Shown: positions 52,588-61,731, counted from the stretch's first letter. The stretch: 64,000 nt of DNA from Candidatus Dormiibacterota bacterium (GCA_019245575.1 JAFARE010000013.1:1-64000), one strand, 5' to 3'. Made by a program: numbers and translations. Notes: generated by a model from the letters alone, not told the origin.

Positions 52588-53085
52588 ATGGGATTGGCGC
52601 ATATCTCCCGCATCGCTGTGGCGCTCACCGCCGCAGCCGGGTCGTTCGCCGCTGCTGGGGCCGCCGGCGCCGGAGCGCAGGGCGCAAGCTGCCCGGTGGG
52701 GGACGAGGCCGTGACCAACGTCCACTACGCGATCTTCGATCCCAACAACACCAGCCACAACGCGACGCGCCTGCGCGGCAACGTGGACAGCGGCGACCAG
52801 GTGAATGTGCTGTTCGACGTGCCGGCGCTGCCGGCGGGGTGCTCGGACGTGACACTGACCATCGCCACGTACACGTCGCCTGTGTCGCCGCGGCATATGA
52901 ACAAGCTCACGCTGTTCTCGCAGCAGTCGCAGAGCTTCATCGCCGGCGGCGGCTACGAGATGTCGGCGACGATCGCCCCCCACACGTCCGCGGCGACGCG
53001 CCATTTCCAGATCGACTTTGCGACGGGACCGGTGCTCACGCCTCCTGACTACGACTCCAACCTGATCGACTCCGCGCAGCACTGA
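52588..53085 (+). CDS. Secreted protein, unknown
   Basis: About 165 residues from ATG 52588 (GGGGGT upstream; a TTG at 52573 is in frame). Signal peptide AVALTAAAGSFAAAGAAGAG A. Mature part is a single beta-rich domain with NVHYAIFDPNNTSHNATRLR, VLFDVPALPAGCSDVTLTIA and FQIDFATGPVL. Two cysteines (CPVGD, GCSDV) could pair. I recognise no family. Confidence 0.6.
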   Translation: MGLAHISRIAVALTAAAGSFAAAGAAGAGAQGASCPVGDEAVTNVHYAIFDPNNTSHNATRLRGNVDSGDQVNVLFDVPALPAGCSDVTLTIATYTSPVSPRHMNKLTLFSQQSQSFIAGGGYEMSATIAPHTSAATRHFQIDFATGPVLTPPDYDSNLIDSAQH

Positions 53086-53376
53086 CCGTCTGAACCCAGC
53101 GGCCCGCAGACCGTGTTTGAAAGGGGATGGATCGGCGCTATGCCCCGCTGACCACGGTCCGCAGCAGCGGATCGTGCGGACTGAATTGCGCGATGCGCGT
53201 AGGACCCCGAGACACAAGCGCAGTCGGTGGTCCAGCCGGTGCCGTCCGGCATGACGGCCACGAAACTCCGGCCCTCCGCGAAATGGCCTGGTGACGTGAA
53301 CACCAGGGGCCGTGGCCCCTGTCGTTACTGGAGCCTGTTGGCCGAAGAAGTCCCAGTGATTTGCTTGCGGCGTCCG
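53086..53376. other. Intergenic region between convergent genes
   Basis: About 290 bases. It holds CCGTGTTTGAA (53111-53121), also found before the first TrkA gene, and a hairpin-forming CAGGGGCCGTGGCCCCTG near 53306-53323, in the position of a terminator between the two convergent genes. An 84-codon minus frame (53049-53303) crosses it but has no ribosome site. Confidence 0.4.
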
Positions 53377-56013
53377 TCAGACACGGGCGCGATTGCGGCG
53401 GCGGCGCAACGCAGGCACGGCGAGTGCGACGGCGACGCCCACCGCGGGCAGCATGATCGCCACCGGTGCATCCGGTGTCGAGGTCGTGGGGATGCTTCCG
53501 ACCACGTAATCGCAGGTCGGGCCACCTGAATCCGCCTTTTCGAGCAAGCCGCCGGACTGCGGCGTGCCGGCGAGCGTGTCCGTCTCACCGGCTGGGCCGG
53601 TGAGCGTCGCGCCGAGCGGCGGCGACCCCACGTTCGCGAGTGGCACGTCGACTTCGACGACGCCGTTCGCTCCCAGCGTGAAGTGCCCAGTGTCGTTGGT
53701 GTTGGTCGACGCGTTGTACTGATGCGTGGTGCCGGTCACGGTGACCGTGCCGTCGTGGTACGTCGGCATCGAGCCGGGGACCGATGAGAGCTCGGCATTC
53801 GAGAAGTACACGGTGCCGTTGTAGGTCCATATCGAGTACCACTCGTACGTCTCGCCCGCGGGAACAGTCTCGTTGAGGTTGGTGACGGTCAGGAGCGTGC
53901 GCAGCGTCGTCCCGTCGGCGCTGGTGCTGAACGCGCCGTGCAGCAGCGAGAGCTGCGGAGCGCTGTTGCCGCCGAAGTCGTTGACGGTGTGCGGCGGGTT
54001 GGTCCAGAGGCCGGACAGCGCGGAGCAGGTGCCGCCGCCCGTCTGGCAGGAAACCAGGCCGGGCTGGCCACAGTCCTGCGGCGCCGGCGCCGCCACGTTG
54101 TTGGTGGGGGTGAACGTGTTGTTCCCCGTGACGTCCTGACCCAGGTGGGTCACATTGGGTGCGCCTAACCCCGACGTGTAATCCCATCCGCTCGGGTCGG
54201 TGATGCTGTTGCGCGGCTGGCTCGTGTAGAAGCCATTGCCCGTCGGCGGGCTGGTGGGCGGGCCGCCGCCGATGTCGAAGAAGTCGTTCACATCGGCGGT
54301 GGGATTGAGGCCAATCGCGTACAGCGACGGGTTGGCGAAGCCGGCGGTGTAGACACCGCCAACCTTGGCCGACGTCGCGGCCTGGATGCGCGTCCACATC
54401 CCCATCCACAGCGGCGACGAGAGGCTGGTCCCGCCACCGGCGGAGTCTTTGACGCCGCCCATGGTCACCGCGTAGCCATTGGAGATGACGTCGCCCGACT
54501 GAGCTGCGACGTCAGGGATGCCGCGGCACGGCGTGGCGGACGCGTACGGTGTGCCGTCCGGCTGCGAGACGCAGTCCTGCGTGTCGAGATACGTGATCCC
54601 GTGCTGGTACGTCGGCTCGGGGATATAGAACGTGTTGCCGCCACCGGTGTGCGTCCACGAGGTCTCTTGGGCGCGCGTCGCGTTGGACGCAGGAGACGTC
54701 AGCGTGTTCGGCGTGCTGTAGAGCACCGTGCCACCGACGGCGGTCACGTACCGGCTCGACGCGGGGTAGTTCGTCTCCGGGTACGCCTGGTTGAGGATGC
54801 CGTTACCGGCGCCGATGACCGTCGCTTGCACCACGGGGCACGACGAACCGGTGTCGCCCGTCGACGAGAACAGCGTCTTGCCTTCGATCGTCGCCTGCTG
54901 CAATGCGGTCTCGGAACCCTGCGTGAACATGACGCCGGCGCTCCCCGCCAGGCCGCCGAGGCCGGTGCCCACGCCGCCCTGGGTCACAGGGCTCGTCGGA
55001 TCCTGCTCGCACTCACCGAACGAGGCATTGGCCTGCATGACGTTTGCGTCGCCCTCGAACGCCTGGAAGTCGGCGAGGACGGATGGATCGGTGAGGTCCT
55101 TGGCAAAGATCAACGTTTCGCCGTACGCCTTGGGCGCCATTCCAGTCGACGCCTGCGTGTCGATGTCCCACTCGCCGTTCCCCGACGTGTCCTGGAAATC
55201 GTCGTTGATTGATTGGATCGTGATCGGGATCTGCGGCAGCGCGAACTCGCTCTCGAAGGCGCGCAGGTCGGAAATGGTGCCGGAGACGGCGCCTTCGCCC
55301 AGCACGGCCATCTGCTGGCCCTGTCCGAAGTTCGCCGTGCTGCTGGAGATGTTGGTCGGCTGGCCGTAGATCGACCACATGTCCTGAGGCGTGGTGAGGC
55401 CGATGCACTCGCTGCCCGCGCAGTTGCCCTGCATGGTGTGCGCGCGCAGCAGGTTGTTCAGCCCGATCACGCCGGTCACGTCGACACCTGCCGGCACCGT
55501 CGGGCCGCTCGTGTTCGCGTAGAACTGGGTGCCGCCGATCGAGTAGTCGTCGATGGATACAGAGAACGTGCTCTCGGCCTGGCTCACCGTTCCGGACAGC
55601 AGCAGGTAGCTGCGGGTGTTTGAAGCGAAGGCCACCTGCATGCCGGCACGCGTCACCCATGAGGCGACGGTCTGGTAGTCGGCGGTCGGAATGCCGAACT
55701 GCGCCGCCACCTGGTCGGGTGTGAGGAACTGGTGGTACTGGGCGCTGCCGGGCGTGTAGATGGCGTCGTACGCGGCCTGCTGCGCGGCGAGCGCGGCCGG
55801 GTCGGACAGGAGGACGCCCACCTGAACCGGGGTCGAGGGCGCGGCGGGCGCGCCGGTCACGCCTGCGAGGCCTGGGAAGACGTCATTGGTCAGGACCGTC
55901 GTCGGGATCGAGCTCCCCGCGGCGAGGGCCGCGATCGGGCTCGAGAACAACGCAGCCGCCAGAGCTGCGCCCGCGAGCACACTCGCCCCACGTTTCAGCG
56001 AGCGAACAGTCAT
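53377..56013 (-). CDS. Surface-anchored S53 sedolisin-type serine-carboxyl peptidase
   Basis: 878 residues from ATG 56013 (AGGAGGGG upstream). Signal peptide (VLAGAALAAALFSSPIAALA), then an inhibitory pro-kumamolisin domain (YTPGSAQYHQFLTPDQVAAQ ... AESTFSVSIDDY). Catalytic domain: Glu281 and Asp285 in GEWDIDTQ and Ser530 in GGGTSLSSP, the E-D-S set of sedolisins. A beta-rich C-terminal region follows (about 640-840). The tail TSTPDAP, hydrophobic helix and RRRRNRAR match the anchoring tails at 39.1 and 41.3 kb. Expected to digest proteins outside the cell at acid pH. Confidence 0.9.
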   Translation of the reverse strand: MTVRSLKRGASVLAGAALAAALFSSPIAALAAGSSIPTTVLTNDVFPGLAGVTGAPAAPSTPVQVGVLLSDPAALAAQQAAYDAIYTPGSAQYHQFLTPDQVAAQFGIPTADYQTVASWVTRAGMQVAFASNTRSYLLLSGTVSQAESTFSVSIDDYSIGGTQFYANTSGPTVPAGVDVTGVIGLNNLLRAHTMQGNCAGSECIGLTTPQDMWSIYGQPTNISSSTANFGQGQQMAVLGEGAVSGTISDLRAFESEFALPQIPITIQSINDDFQDTSGNGEWDIDTQASTGMAPKAYGETLIFAKDLTDPSVLADFQAFEGDANVMQANASFGECEQDPTSPVTQGGVGTGLGGLAGSAGVMFTQGSETALQQATIEGKTLFSSTGDTGSSCPVVQATVIGAGNGILNQAYPETNYPASSRYVTAVGGTVLYSTPNTLTSPASNATRAQETSWTHTGGGNTFYIPEPTYQHGITYLDTQDCVSQPDGTPYASATPCRGIPDVAAQSGDVISNGYAVTMGGVKDSAGGGTSLSSPLWMGMWTRIQAATSAKVGGVYTAGFANPSLYAIGLNPTADVNDFFDIGGGPPTSPPTGNGFYTSQPRNSITDPSGWDYTSGLGAPNVTHLGQDVTGNNTFTPTNNVAAPAPQDCGQPGLVSCQTGGGTCSALSGLWTNPPHTVNDFGGNSAPQLSLLHGAFSTSADGTTLRTLLTVTNLNETVPAGETYEWYSIWTYNGTVYFSNAELSSVPGSMPTYHDGTVTVTGTTHQYNASTNTNDTGHFTLGANGVVEVDVPLANVGSPPLGATLTGPAGETDTLAGTPQSGGLLEKADSGGPTCDYVVGSIPTTSTPDAPVAIMLPAVGVAVALAVPALRRRRNRARV

Positions 56014-56242
56014 CACACCCCTCCTGCCGTCCTTCCTGAGCATCAACCCCGTCCTATCAGTAGGCATGTCGAACCTGGCGCCCCCAGGCTGATTCACTCC
56101 CTATGACGCGAGAGGGCTCAAAACCTTGCGCGATCCCCGACGCCGCTGCTCCTCGAGCCTGGGCGCCCCGACCACGTCAATCTGACATCGGCAGTCTCTC
56201 TGCCGATCAGCAGCGGCCGCGAACCGTGTTTGAATTGGCGCC

Positions 56243-56911
56243 GTGCATGTCGTCATCGTCGGCTGCGGCCGCGTCGGATCCGGGCTGGCCGGGACGCTCG
56301 AGGCGCAGGGCCATTCCGTCGCCGTCGTCGACAAGGTGCGCCGGGCGTTCCGGCGGCTGCCCCCCGGCTTCAAGGGCACCCTCGTCGAGGGCTCGGGGTT
56401 CGAGCGCGACAACCTCGAGCAGGCTCAGATCGAGCGTGCGGACGCCCTGGCGGCGGTGACGTCCGGTGACAACTCCAACGTTCTGACGGCGCGGATCGCC
56501 CGGGAGACCTACGGCATTCAGCGTGTGGTGGCGCGCATCTACGATCCCCGGCGCGCCGAGATCTACCAGCGGCTCGGCATCCCCACGGTGGCGACCGTGA
56601 CCTGGACGGTCGAACAGGTCGAGCGCTGGCTGCTGCCGCAGAAGATCACGCCCGTGTGGAGCGACGCGTCGGGGACGCTGCTGCTCGTCGATCACGTCCT
56701 GCCCGACCATCTCGCGGGCGCGCGCCTCGCCTCCATAGAGTCGTCGGGCACGATCCGCCTCGTCGCCGTCACCCGAGCCGGCGTGCCACGAGTCGACGCC
56801 GCCGACCTCGTCGGCCAGGAGGGTGACCTGCTCCACATCGCCGTGGCAAAGGCAGCCGTGCCACAGCTCGAGACCGCGTTGGCGGCTCCCGATGCCGAGG
56901 CCGCATCGTGA
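56243..56911 (+). CDS. TrkA/RCK potassium-channel regulatory protein (first)
   Basis: 222 residues from GTG 56243. Rossmann motif VIVGCGRVGSGLAGTLEAQG, EGSGFERDNLEQAQIERADA and a TrkA-C domain from about residue 140 (ARLASIESSGTIRLVAVTRA ... VGQEGDLLHIAV). Binds NAD(H) or nucleotides and gates K+ transporters. Followed by a second RCK gene with GTGA overlap, then a KimA-like permease, as in the ceoBC-type arrangement of Actinobacteria. Confidence 0.9.
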   Translation: MHVVIVGCGRVGSGLAGTLEAQGHSVAVVDKVRRAFRRLPPGFKGTLVEGSGFERDNLEQAQIERADALAAVTSGDNSNVLTARIARETYGIQRVVARIYDPRRAEIYQRLGIPTVATVTWTVEQVERWLLPQKITPVWSDASGTLLLVDHVLPDHLAGARLASIESSGTIRLVAVTRAGVPRVDAADLVGQEGDLLHIAVAKAAVPQLETALAAPDAEAAS

Positions 56912-57570
56912 AGGTGGCGGTCGCCGGAGCAGGCAGCGTCGGCATGGCGGTCTCGGCAGACCTCAAGGAGCACGGCCATGACGTGCTGATCATCGAGAAA
57001 GAGCCTGACGTGGTCGACCACGGCAAGGCGCACCTCGACGTGCGGTGGGTCGTGGCCGACGCGTGCGAGGCGTCGTCGCTGCAGGCGGCGGGATTCGCCG
57101 AGATGGACGTCGTGGTGGCGGCGACCGGTGACGATGAGGACAACCTCGTCATCTCGCTGCTGGCGAAGCAGGAGTTCGCCATCCCTCGCGTCATCGCCCG
57201 TGTCAACAACTCGCGCAACCAATGGCTGTTCAACGAGGGCTGGGGCGTCGACGTCGCCGTATCGACGCCGGAGCTCTACACCTCGCTGGTAGAGGAGGCC
57301 GTGTCCATCGGCGCGCTCGTGCACCTGCACCGGTTCGAGGGAGGACAGTTCCACCTGGTCGGCATCACACTCGCCGGCAACTGCCCCAGCCAGGGCAAGA
57401 CGCTCAGCGACCTGCAGCTGCCTCGCGATGCGCGCGTTGTGGCGGTCATGCGCCGCGGACAGCTTCTCGTGCCCCAGCCGGACACGGTTCTGTACAGCGG
57501 CGATGAGGTGGCGATCCTCGCCAGCGTGGACGCGGAGCCGGAGCTCGCGAAGCTGCTCGTCTCGGCATGA
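56908..57570 (+). CDS. TrkA/RCK potassium-channel regulatory protein (second)
   Basis: 220 residues from GTG 56908. VAVAGAGSVGMAVSADLKEH, VVADACEASSLQAAGFAEMD, VVAATGDDEDNLVISLLAKQ and TrkA-C (LSDLQLPRDARVVAVMRRGQ ... LYSGDEVAILA). Probably forms a hetero-oligomer with the first RCK protein. Ends 9 bases before the permease start. Confidence 0.9.
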   Translation: MKVAVAGAGSVGMAVSADLKEHGHDVLIIEKEPDVVDHGKAHLDVRWVVADACEASSLQAAGFAEMDVVVAATGDDEDNLVISLLAKQEFAIPRVIARVNNSRNQWLFNEGWGVDVAVSTPELYTSLVEEAVSIGALVHLHRFEGGQFHLVGITLAGNCPSQGKTLSDLQLPRDARVVAVMRRGQLLVPQPDTVLYSGDEVAILASVDAEPELAKLLVSA

Positions 57571-57579
57571 GATAGGGCG

Positions 57580-59949
57580 GTGACGCAGACAGCCGCCGAG
57601 GGCCAGAGCCCGCTCGCCCCCGAGGCGCCGATCTCCGTCGACAGCTCGCGCTATCCGGAGTCGTGGTCGTACCGCCTCAAGAACCTGCTGCTGGGGCGGC
57701 CATTGGTCTCCGAGCAGCTGAGCCAGCAGAAGCTGTCGAAGAAGATCGCCTTCGGCGTGCTCGCACCGGACATGATCTCGTCGTCCGCGTACGGCACGGA
57801 GGAGACGCTCATCTACATGGTGCCGATCATCGGGATCGGAGCCTTCACCATGATCATCCCGCTGACGCTGGCGATCATCGCGGTTCTCTTCTTCGTGACG
57901 CTCTCCTACCTGCAGGTGATCGGCGTGTACACCAAGGTGGGTGGCTCCTACGTCGTGGCGCGCGACAACTTCGGTCCGCGCGTGGCACAGATTGCCGCGG
58001 TGGCGCTGCTCATCGACTACATCGTGACCGTCGCCGTCCAGACGTCCGCGGGAACCGCTGCCCTGACGTCCGTGTTCCCGGTCCTCGTGCCCGCCACTGT
58101 GTGGATCACGGTGGGCGTGACCCTCCTGATGTTCTACGGCAACCTGCGAGGCATCCGCGAAGCGGGCAAGATATTCGCCTTTCCCACGTACTTCTTCGTC
58201 GCTGCGCTCGGCCTCGTCGTGGTGACCGGTCTGGTCAAGGGAGCGCTGGGCATGCTGCACCCGGTTCCGCTGCCGAGCGCGAAGGTGCTCGGCTTCTCTC
58301 AGGTGGGGACGCCGAACCACAACGATTGGCTGCTCGGGCTCGGCATCTTCTACGTGCTCAAGTCGTTCGCGAACGGTGGCGTCTCGCTGACCGGCCTCGA
58401 GGCCGTCTCGAACACGGTGGCCGTCTTTCGCAAGCCGGTGGCGCGCAACGCGCGCATCACGCTGGCCGTCATGTGCGCCACGCTGGGCTTCCTGGTCCTG
58501 GGGACGTCGCTGCTCGCCCACTGGACTCAGGCGGTGCCGTACTCGTCCGGCAGCCCCACGGTGGTGTCGCAGGAAGTTCGGGCCGTCGTGGGTTCCACCG
58601 GCATCGGCGGCGTGATCTTCTTCCTGGTCCAGATGTCCACCGTGCTGATCCTGCTCACCGGGGGCAACACCAGCTTCAACGGCTTCCCCTACCTCGCGAG
58701 CTTCGTCGCCGCTGACTCCTTTCTGCCGCGCCAGCTGACCAAGCGCGGCCACCGGCTCGCGTTCTCCAACGGCATCTTCGTGCTCACAGCCGTCGCCGTG
58801 CTGCTGATCATCGTGTTCCAGGCGAACCTCACCGCATTGGTCGGCCTCTACGCCATCGGCGTGTTCACGGGCTTCACGCTTTCCGGTCTGGGGCTGACCA
58901 AGCACCACCTGCGGGAGCGAACCGGACGCTGGCGTTCTGGTGTCGTCGTCAACGCGTTTGCCGCGACGCTCTGCATCGCCGTGGTCGGCATCCTGCTGGT
59001 GACGAAGTTCCTCGAGGGCGCCTGGATCATCGTCCTCGTCGGGCCGCTCATGTACTTCGCGCTGCTACGCCTCCATGGGCAGTACACGCAGGAGGAAGAG
59101 CTGCTCGAGCGCGGAGCGGTTCGCGCCACGGAGGCGCCGGTGCTGCGACGGCATGTCGTCGTGGTGCTCATCGACGAGCTCGACAACTCCTCTGCTCGCG
59201 CGATCCAGTACGCGCGCAGCCTGCGGCTCGACGAGATTCGCATCGTGCACTTCAACATCGACGAGAGCAAGCGCGAGCGCTTGCAGCACGAGTGGAGCCG
59301 GCTCGGTCTGGCGCGCCTGGCGCTGGACATTGTCGAGTGCCGCGACCGCCGCATCGACCGCGCCGCGCTCGAGTATGTCGCCGCGATCGTCGCCGACGCA
59401 CAGACGGAGTGCACCGTGCTGCTTCCGCGGCGCGCCTTCGGCTCGCGGCTGCAGTGGATCCTGCACGATCGAACGGCGGACCGCATCGCTGACGCGGTGG
59501 AGGCAGTGCCGCACGTCTCGGCGACGATCGTGCCCTTCGCCGTCGCCGCAGTTCGCAAGCGACGCCGCAGGATCCTGCGCCGTGGTGTCCCCATCGGCCC
59601 GCGCGGCGCGCAGCTGAAAGCGGCGCTGATGACCACCGAGCTGGATCGCGCGCTGGCGCAACGCGCGAGCGGGACCACGCGTATCGAGGAGGTGCGCTGG
59701 CGCCGGCGCGCAACTGTGGCCGGACGCATCAAGTCGATGCGCGTGCAGACGGCGAAGGGCACGCAGAACCTCGAGGGCGTGATCACCGACGACACCGGCG
59801 ACCTGCTGCTCGTGTTCCAGGGGCGCCCCCAGATTCCCGGCATCGTTCCGGGGGCGCGGCTCATCGCCGAGGGCATGGTCGGGGCGTGGCAGGGGCGCCT
59901 CGCGATCCTCAACCCCGATTACGAGCTGGTGGCGGGTCCGGCGGATTGA
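57580..59949 (+). CDS. KimA-like APC-family K+ permease with fused OB-fold domain
   Basis: 789 residues from GTG 57580. Residues about 60-500 are a 12-helix APC permease, opening with KIAFGVLAPDMISSSAYGTE ETL, the KimA-type first helix, and VGGSYVVARDNFGPRVAQIA. About 520-650 is a cytoplasmic UspA-like domain. After a basic linker, about 705-785 is an OB fold (VAGRIKSMRVQTAKGTQNLE ... GMVGAWQGRLAILNPDYELV). In Actinobacteria the OB-fold protein is usually a separate gene of the same operon; here it is fused. Likely imports K+ with protons under control of the two RCK proteins. Confidence 0.85.
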   Translation: MTQTAAEGQSPLAPEAPISVDSSRYPESWSYRLKNLLLGRPLVSEQLSQQKLSKKIAFGVLAPDMISSSAYGTEETLIYMVPIIGIGAFTMIIPLTLAIIAVLFFVTLSYLQVIGVYTKVGGSYVVARDNFGPRVAQIAAVALLIDYIVTVAVQTSAGTAALTSVFPVLVPATVWITVGVTLLMFYGNLRGIREAGKIFAFPTYFFVAALGLVVVTGLVKGALGMLHPVPLPSAKVLGFSQVGTPNHNDWLLGLGIFYVLKSFANGGVSLTGLEAVSNTVAVFRKPVARNARITLAVMCATLGFLVLGTSLLAHWTQAVPYSSGSPTVVSQEVRAVVGSTGIGGVIFFLVQMSTVLILLTGGNTSFNGFPYLASFVAADSFLPRQLTKRGHRLAFSNGIFVLTAVAVLLIIVFQANLTALVGLYAIGVFTGFTLSGLGLTKHHLRERTGRWRSGVVVNAFAATLCIAVVGILLVTKFLEGAWIIVLVGPLMYFALLRLHGQYTQEEELLERGAVRATEAPVLRRHVVVVLIDELDNSSARAIQYARSLRLDEIRIVHFNIDESKRERLQHEWSRLGLARLALDIVECRDRRIDRAALEYVAAIVADAQTECTVLLPRRAFGSRLQWILHDRTADRIADAVEAVPHVSATIVPFAVAAVRKRRRRILRRGVPIGPRGAQLKAALMTTELDRALAQRASGTTRIEEVRWRRRATVAGRIKSMRVQTAKGTQNLEGVITDDTGDLLLVFQGRPQIPGIVPGARLIAEGMVGAWQGRLAILNPDYELVAGPAD

Positions 59950-59959
59950 TCGCAACCGG

Positions 59960-61075
59960 GTGAACATCGCCGACAGCCTCAAGGTCGCGGCCGGCGCGGT
60001 CATCGTCTTGTCGACGCTGTACGACGTCTTCCAGGGAGTGGTGCTGCCCCGGCCGGCGGTGGGCCGGTTCCGCCTCGGGCGCTGGCTGGTGCGCCTGGGA
60101 TGGAAGGCCTGGCGCGCCGTCGCGGAGCGTCCCGGGCGCGTGCGGATCCGCGAAGCCGCGCTGGCGGCGTACGCCCCGAGCATGGTCGTCGCGCTGCTGG
60201 TCACGTGGGCTGTGGCGCTCGTGCTCGGTTACGCGCTCATGTACAGCGGGCTGCACGACGGCCTGCATCCCGCGCCCGGGTCATTCGGCGCGGCGATCTA
60301 CTTCTCCGCGGGGCGGATGCTCGCGTTCCCCGCCGCGTCCATCGAAGCCACCGGACTGGCGACGCCGCTGCTCACCAGCGTGGAAGCGGCGACCGGATTC
60401 GGGCTCTTCGCGCTCGTCATCAGCCTGCTGTTCTCGCTGGTCACGTCGTTCCAGCGGCGCGAGACCGCGGTGGTGGCGCTCGAGGGCCTGGCCGGCGCCC
60501 CGCCATCCGGCGTGCAGCTCCTCGAGACGTGCGCGAAATTCCAGATGCCGCAGCACCTCGAGGCCACGTTCGAAACCTGGCGCGTGTGGACGGCCGACGT
60601 GCTCGAGAGCCACCTGTCGTATCCGCTCCTGTTCTACTTCCGCTCCAGCCACGACAACGACGCGTGGCCGAACTCGTTCGGCGCCGTGATGGACGCCGCG
60701 GTGCTCGTGATGAGCGTGGTGAAGAGCGGCCCGCAGGGCCCCGCGCACCTCATGTACAAGGTCGGGGTCCACTTCGCCGAAGACATGCGCCAGACGTTGG
60801 GCTTCGACTACGAATCCGCAGCCGGGGTTGAGGAGAGCGAATTTCTCGAAGCGTGCTTTCGTCTGCAGCGCGCGGGCTACGACCTGCGCGACATGGACTC
60901 CGGCTGGGAGGAGTTCAGGCGGCTGCGCAGCAGCTACGGCACGTGGCTCAACCTGGTGGCGCGGGCGCTCGCGGTGCAGCCCGCGCCGTGGATCGGCGAC
61001 CGCTCCTACCTGCCGCACCGCGACGGCGCGTGGGCGGGCCAGGCCGGCTCGCACCCCGCGCAGCCGGCGCTGTGA
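59960..61075 (+). CDS. Two-pore-channel-like membrane protein lacking the canonical filter
   Basis: 371 residues from GTG 59960. Helix 1 VAAGAVIVLSTLYDVFQGVV, helix 2 SMVVALLVTWAVALVLGYAL, a re-entrant segment AIYFSAGRMLAFPAASI, and helix 3 AATGFGLFALVISLLFSLVT. This follows a TM-pore-TM ion-channel layout but without TVGYG. The cytoplasmic remainder (about 165-371) is helical (LLETCAKFQMPQHLEATFET, FLEACFRLQRAGYDLRDMDS). Ten bases after the permease, so probably part of the K+ operon. Channel activity is inferred from layout. Confidence 0.65.
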   Translation: MNIADSLKVAAGAVIVLSTLYDVFQGVVLPRPAVGRFRLGRWLVRLGWKAWRAVAERPGRVRIREAALAAYAPSMVVALLVTWAVALVLGYALMYSGLHDGLHPAPGSFGAAIYFSAGRMLAFPAASIEATGLATPLLTSVEAATGFGLFALVISLLFSLVTSFQRRETAVVALEGLAGAPPSGVQLLETCAKFQMPQHLEATFETWRVWTADVLESHLSYPLLFYFRSSHDNDAWPNSFGAVMDAAVLVMSVVKSGPQGPAHLMYKVGVHFAEDMRQTLGFDYESAAGVEESEFLEACFRLQRAGYDLRDMDSGWEEFRRLRSSYGTWLNLVARALAVQPAPWIGDRSYLPHRDGAWAGQAGSHPAQPAL

Positions 61076-61139
61076 GGGCGCTGATTCATACCGCTGGGGG
61101 ATGGCGCCGTCGCCGTGAGCGCGCCTAGCCTTACGGACC

Positions 61140-61721
61140 GTGCGCGCAACGCTCGTGTGTTTCGCGGCGGCGCTGCTCGTCGCATGCGGACAGTCGGTGA
61201 CCAATGCGCCGCACACGCAGTCCCCGGCGTCGTCGCACCAGGCGCAGGCGGCCGGACCGGCGCTCACCGGCAGCGTGCAAGTGAGCGAAGCGTCGCAGCT
61301 CGATGCGCAGTTTCGCGTGCCCCTCAGCGCCGTGCCGGGGTCGAATGCGCACACCACGTGCGCGCAGTTTGCCCAGGGAACCGCAGGCTCGTTCACCGCT
61401 CCGGTCTTCGACGTCAAGGTGAGCGACCACAGCGTGTACTTCGATGCCGTTGTCTCGTCCGGCTACCAGGGCCCGGGGACCTACAGCAGCGCGACCCAGC
61501 CGTCGATCACCGGGACGGTCGCCATCGCCGTGGGGACCGATGCCGGCCAGCAGCCGACCACCAGCATCTACCGCTCGCGCATCAACGGCCAGTCGTTGAT
61601 GCTGGTGCGCCCCGACGGGTCCGGCATGTTCCAATTCACGACGTGGGGCAGCGACGAGGTGCGCGGCGACACCGGCAGCGCCGCATACGTCAGCGGGACT
61701 GTCAGCTGGACCTGCAGCTGA
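61140..61721 (+). CDS. Hypothetical lipoprotein, paralogue of the one at 17687
   Basis: 193 residues from GTG 61140. Lipobox AALLVACGQ. Beta-rich domain with a Cys in HTTCAQFAQG, SSGYQGPGTYSSA, VRPDGSGMFQF and a C-terminus GTVSWTCS, in the same order as in the protein at 17687. No Shine-Dalgarno; TAGCCT (61126-61131) is 8 bases before the start, consistent with a leaderless mRNA. Confidence 0.68.
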   Translation: MRATLVCFAAALLVACGQSVTNAPHTQSPASSHQAQAAGPALTGSVQVSEASQLDAQFRVPLSAVPGSNAHTTCAQFAQGTAGSFTAPVFDVKVSDHSVYFDAVVSSGYQGPGTYSSATQPSITGTVAIAVGTDAGQQPTTSIYRSRINGQSLMLVRPDGSGMFQFTTWGSDEVRGDTGSAAYVSGTVSWTCS

Positions 61722-61731
61722 CGCGCCGCCG

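Noticed and set aside
53049..53303. 84-codon minus frame after the S53 gene
   Set aside because: Contains a protein-like stretch (DGTGWTTDCACVSG) but has no ribosome site, overlaps the end of a real plus-strand gene and matches no family.
56692..58908. Long open frame (738 codons) antisense to the RCK and KimA-like genes
   Set aside because: High-GC shadow: the plus-strand frames contain clear family motifs, while the antisense product is a His/Arg/Glu-rich low-complexity string with no recognisable domain.
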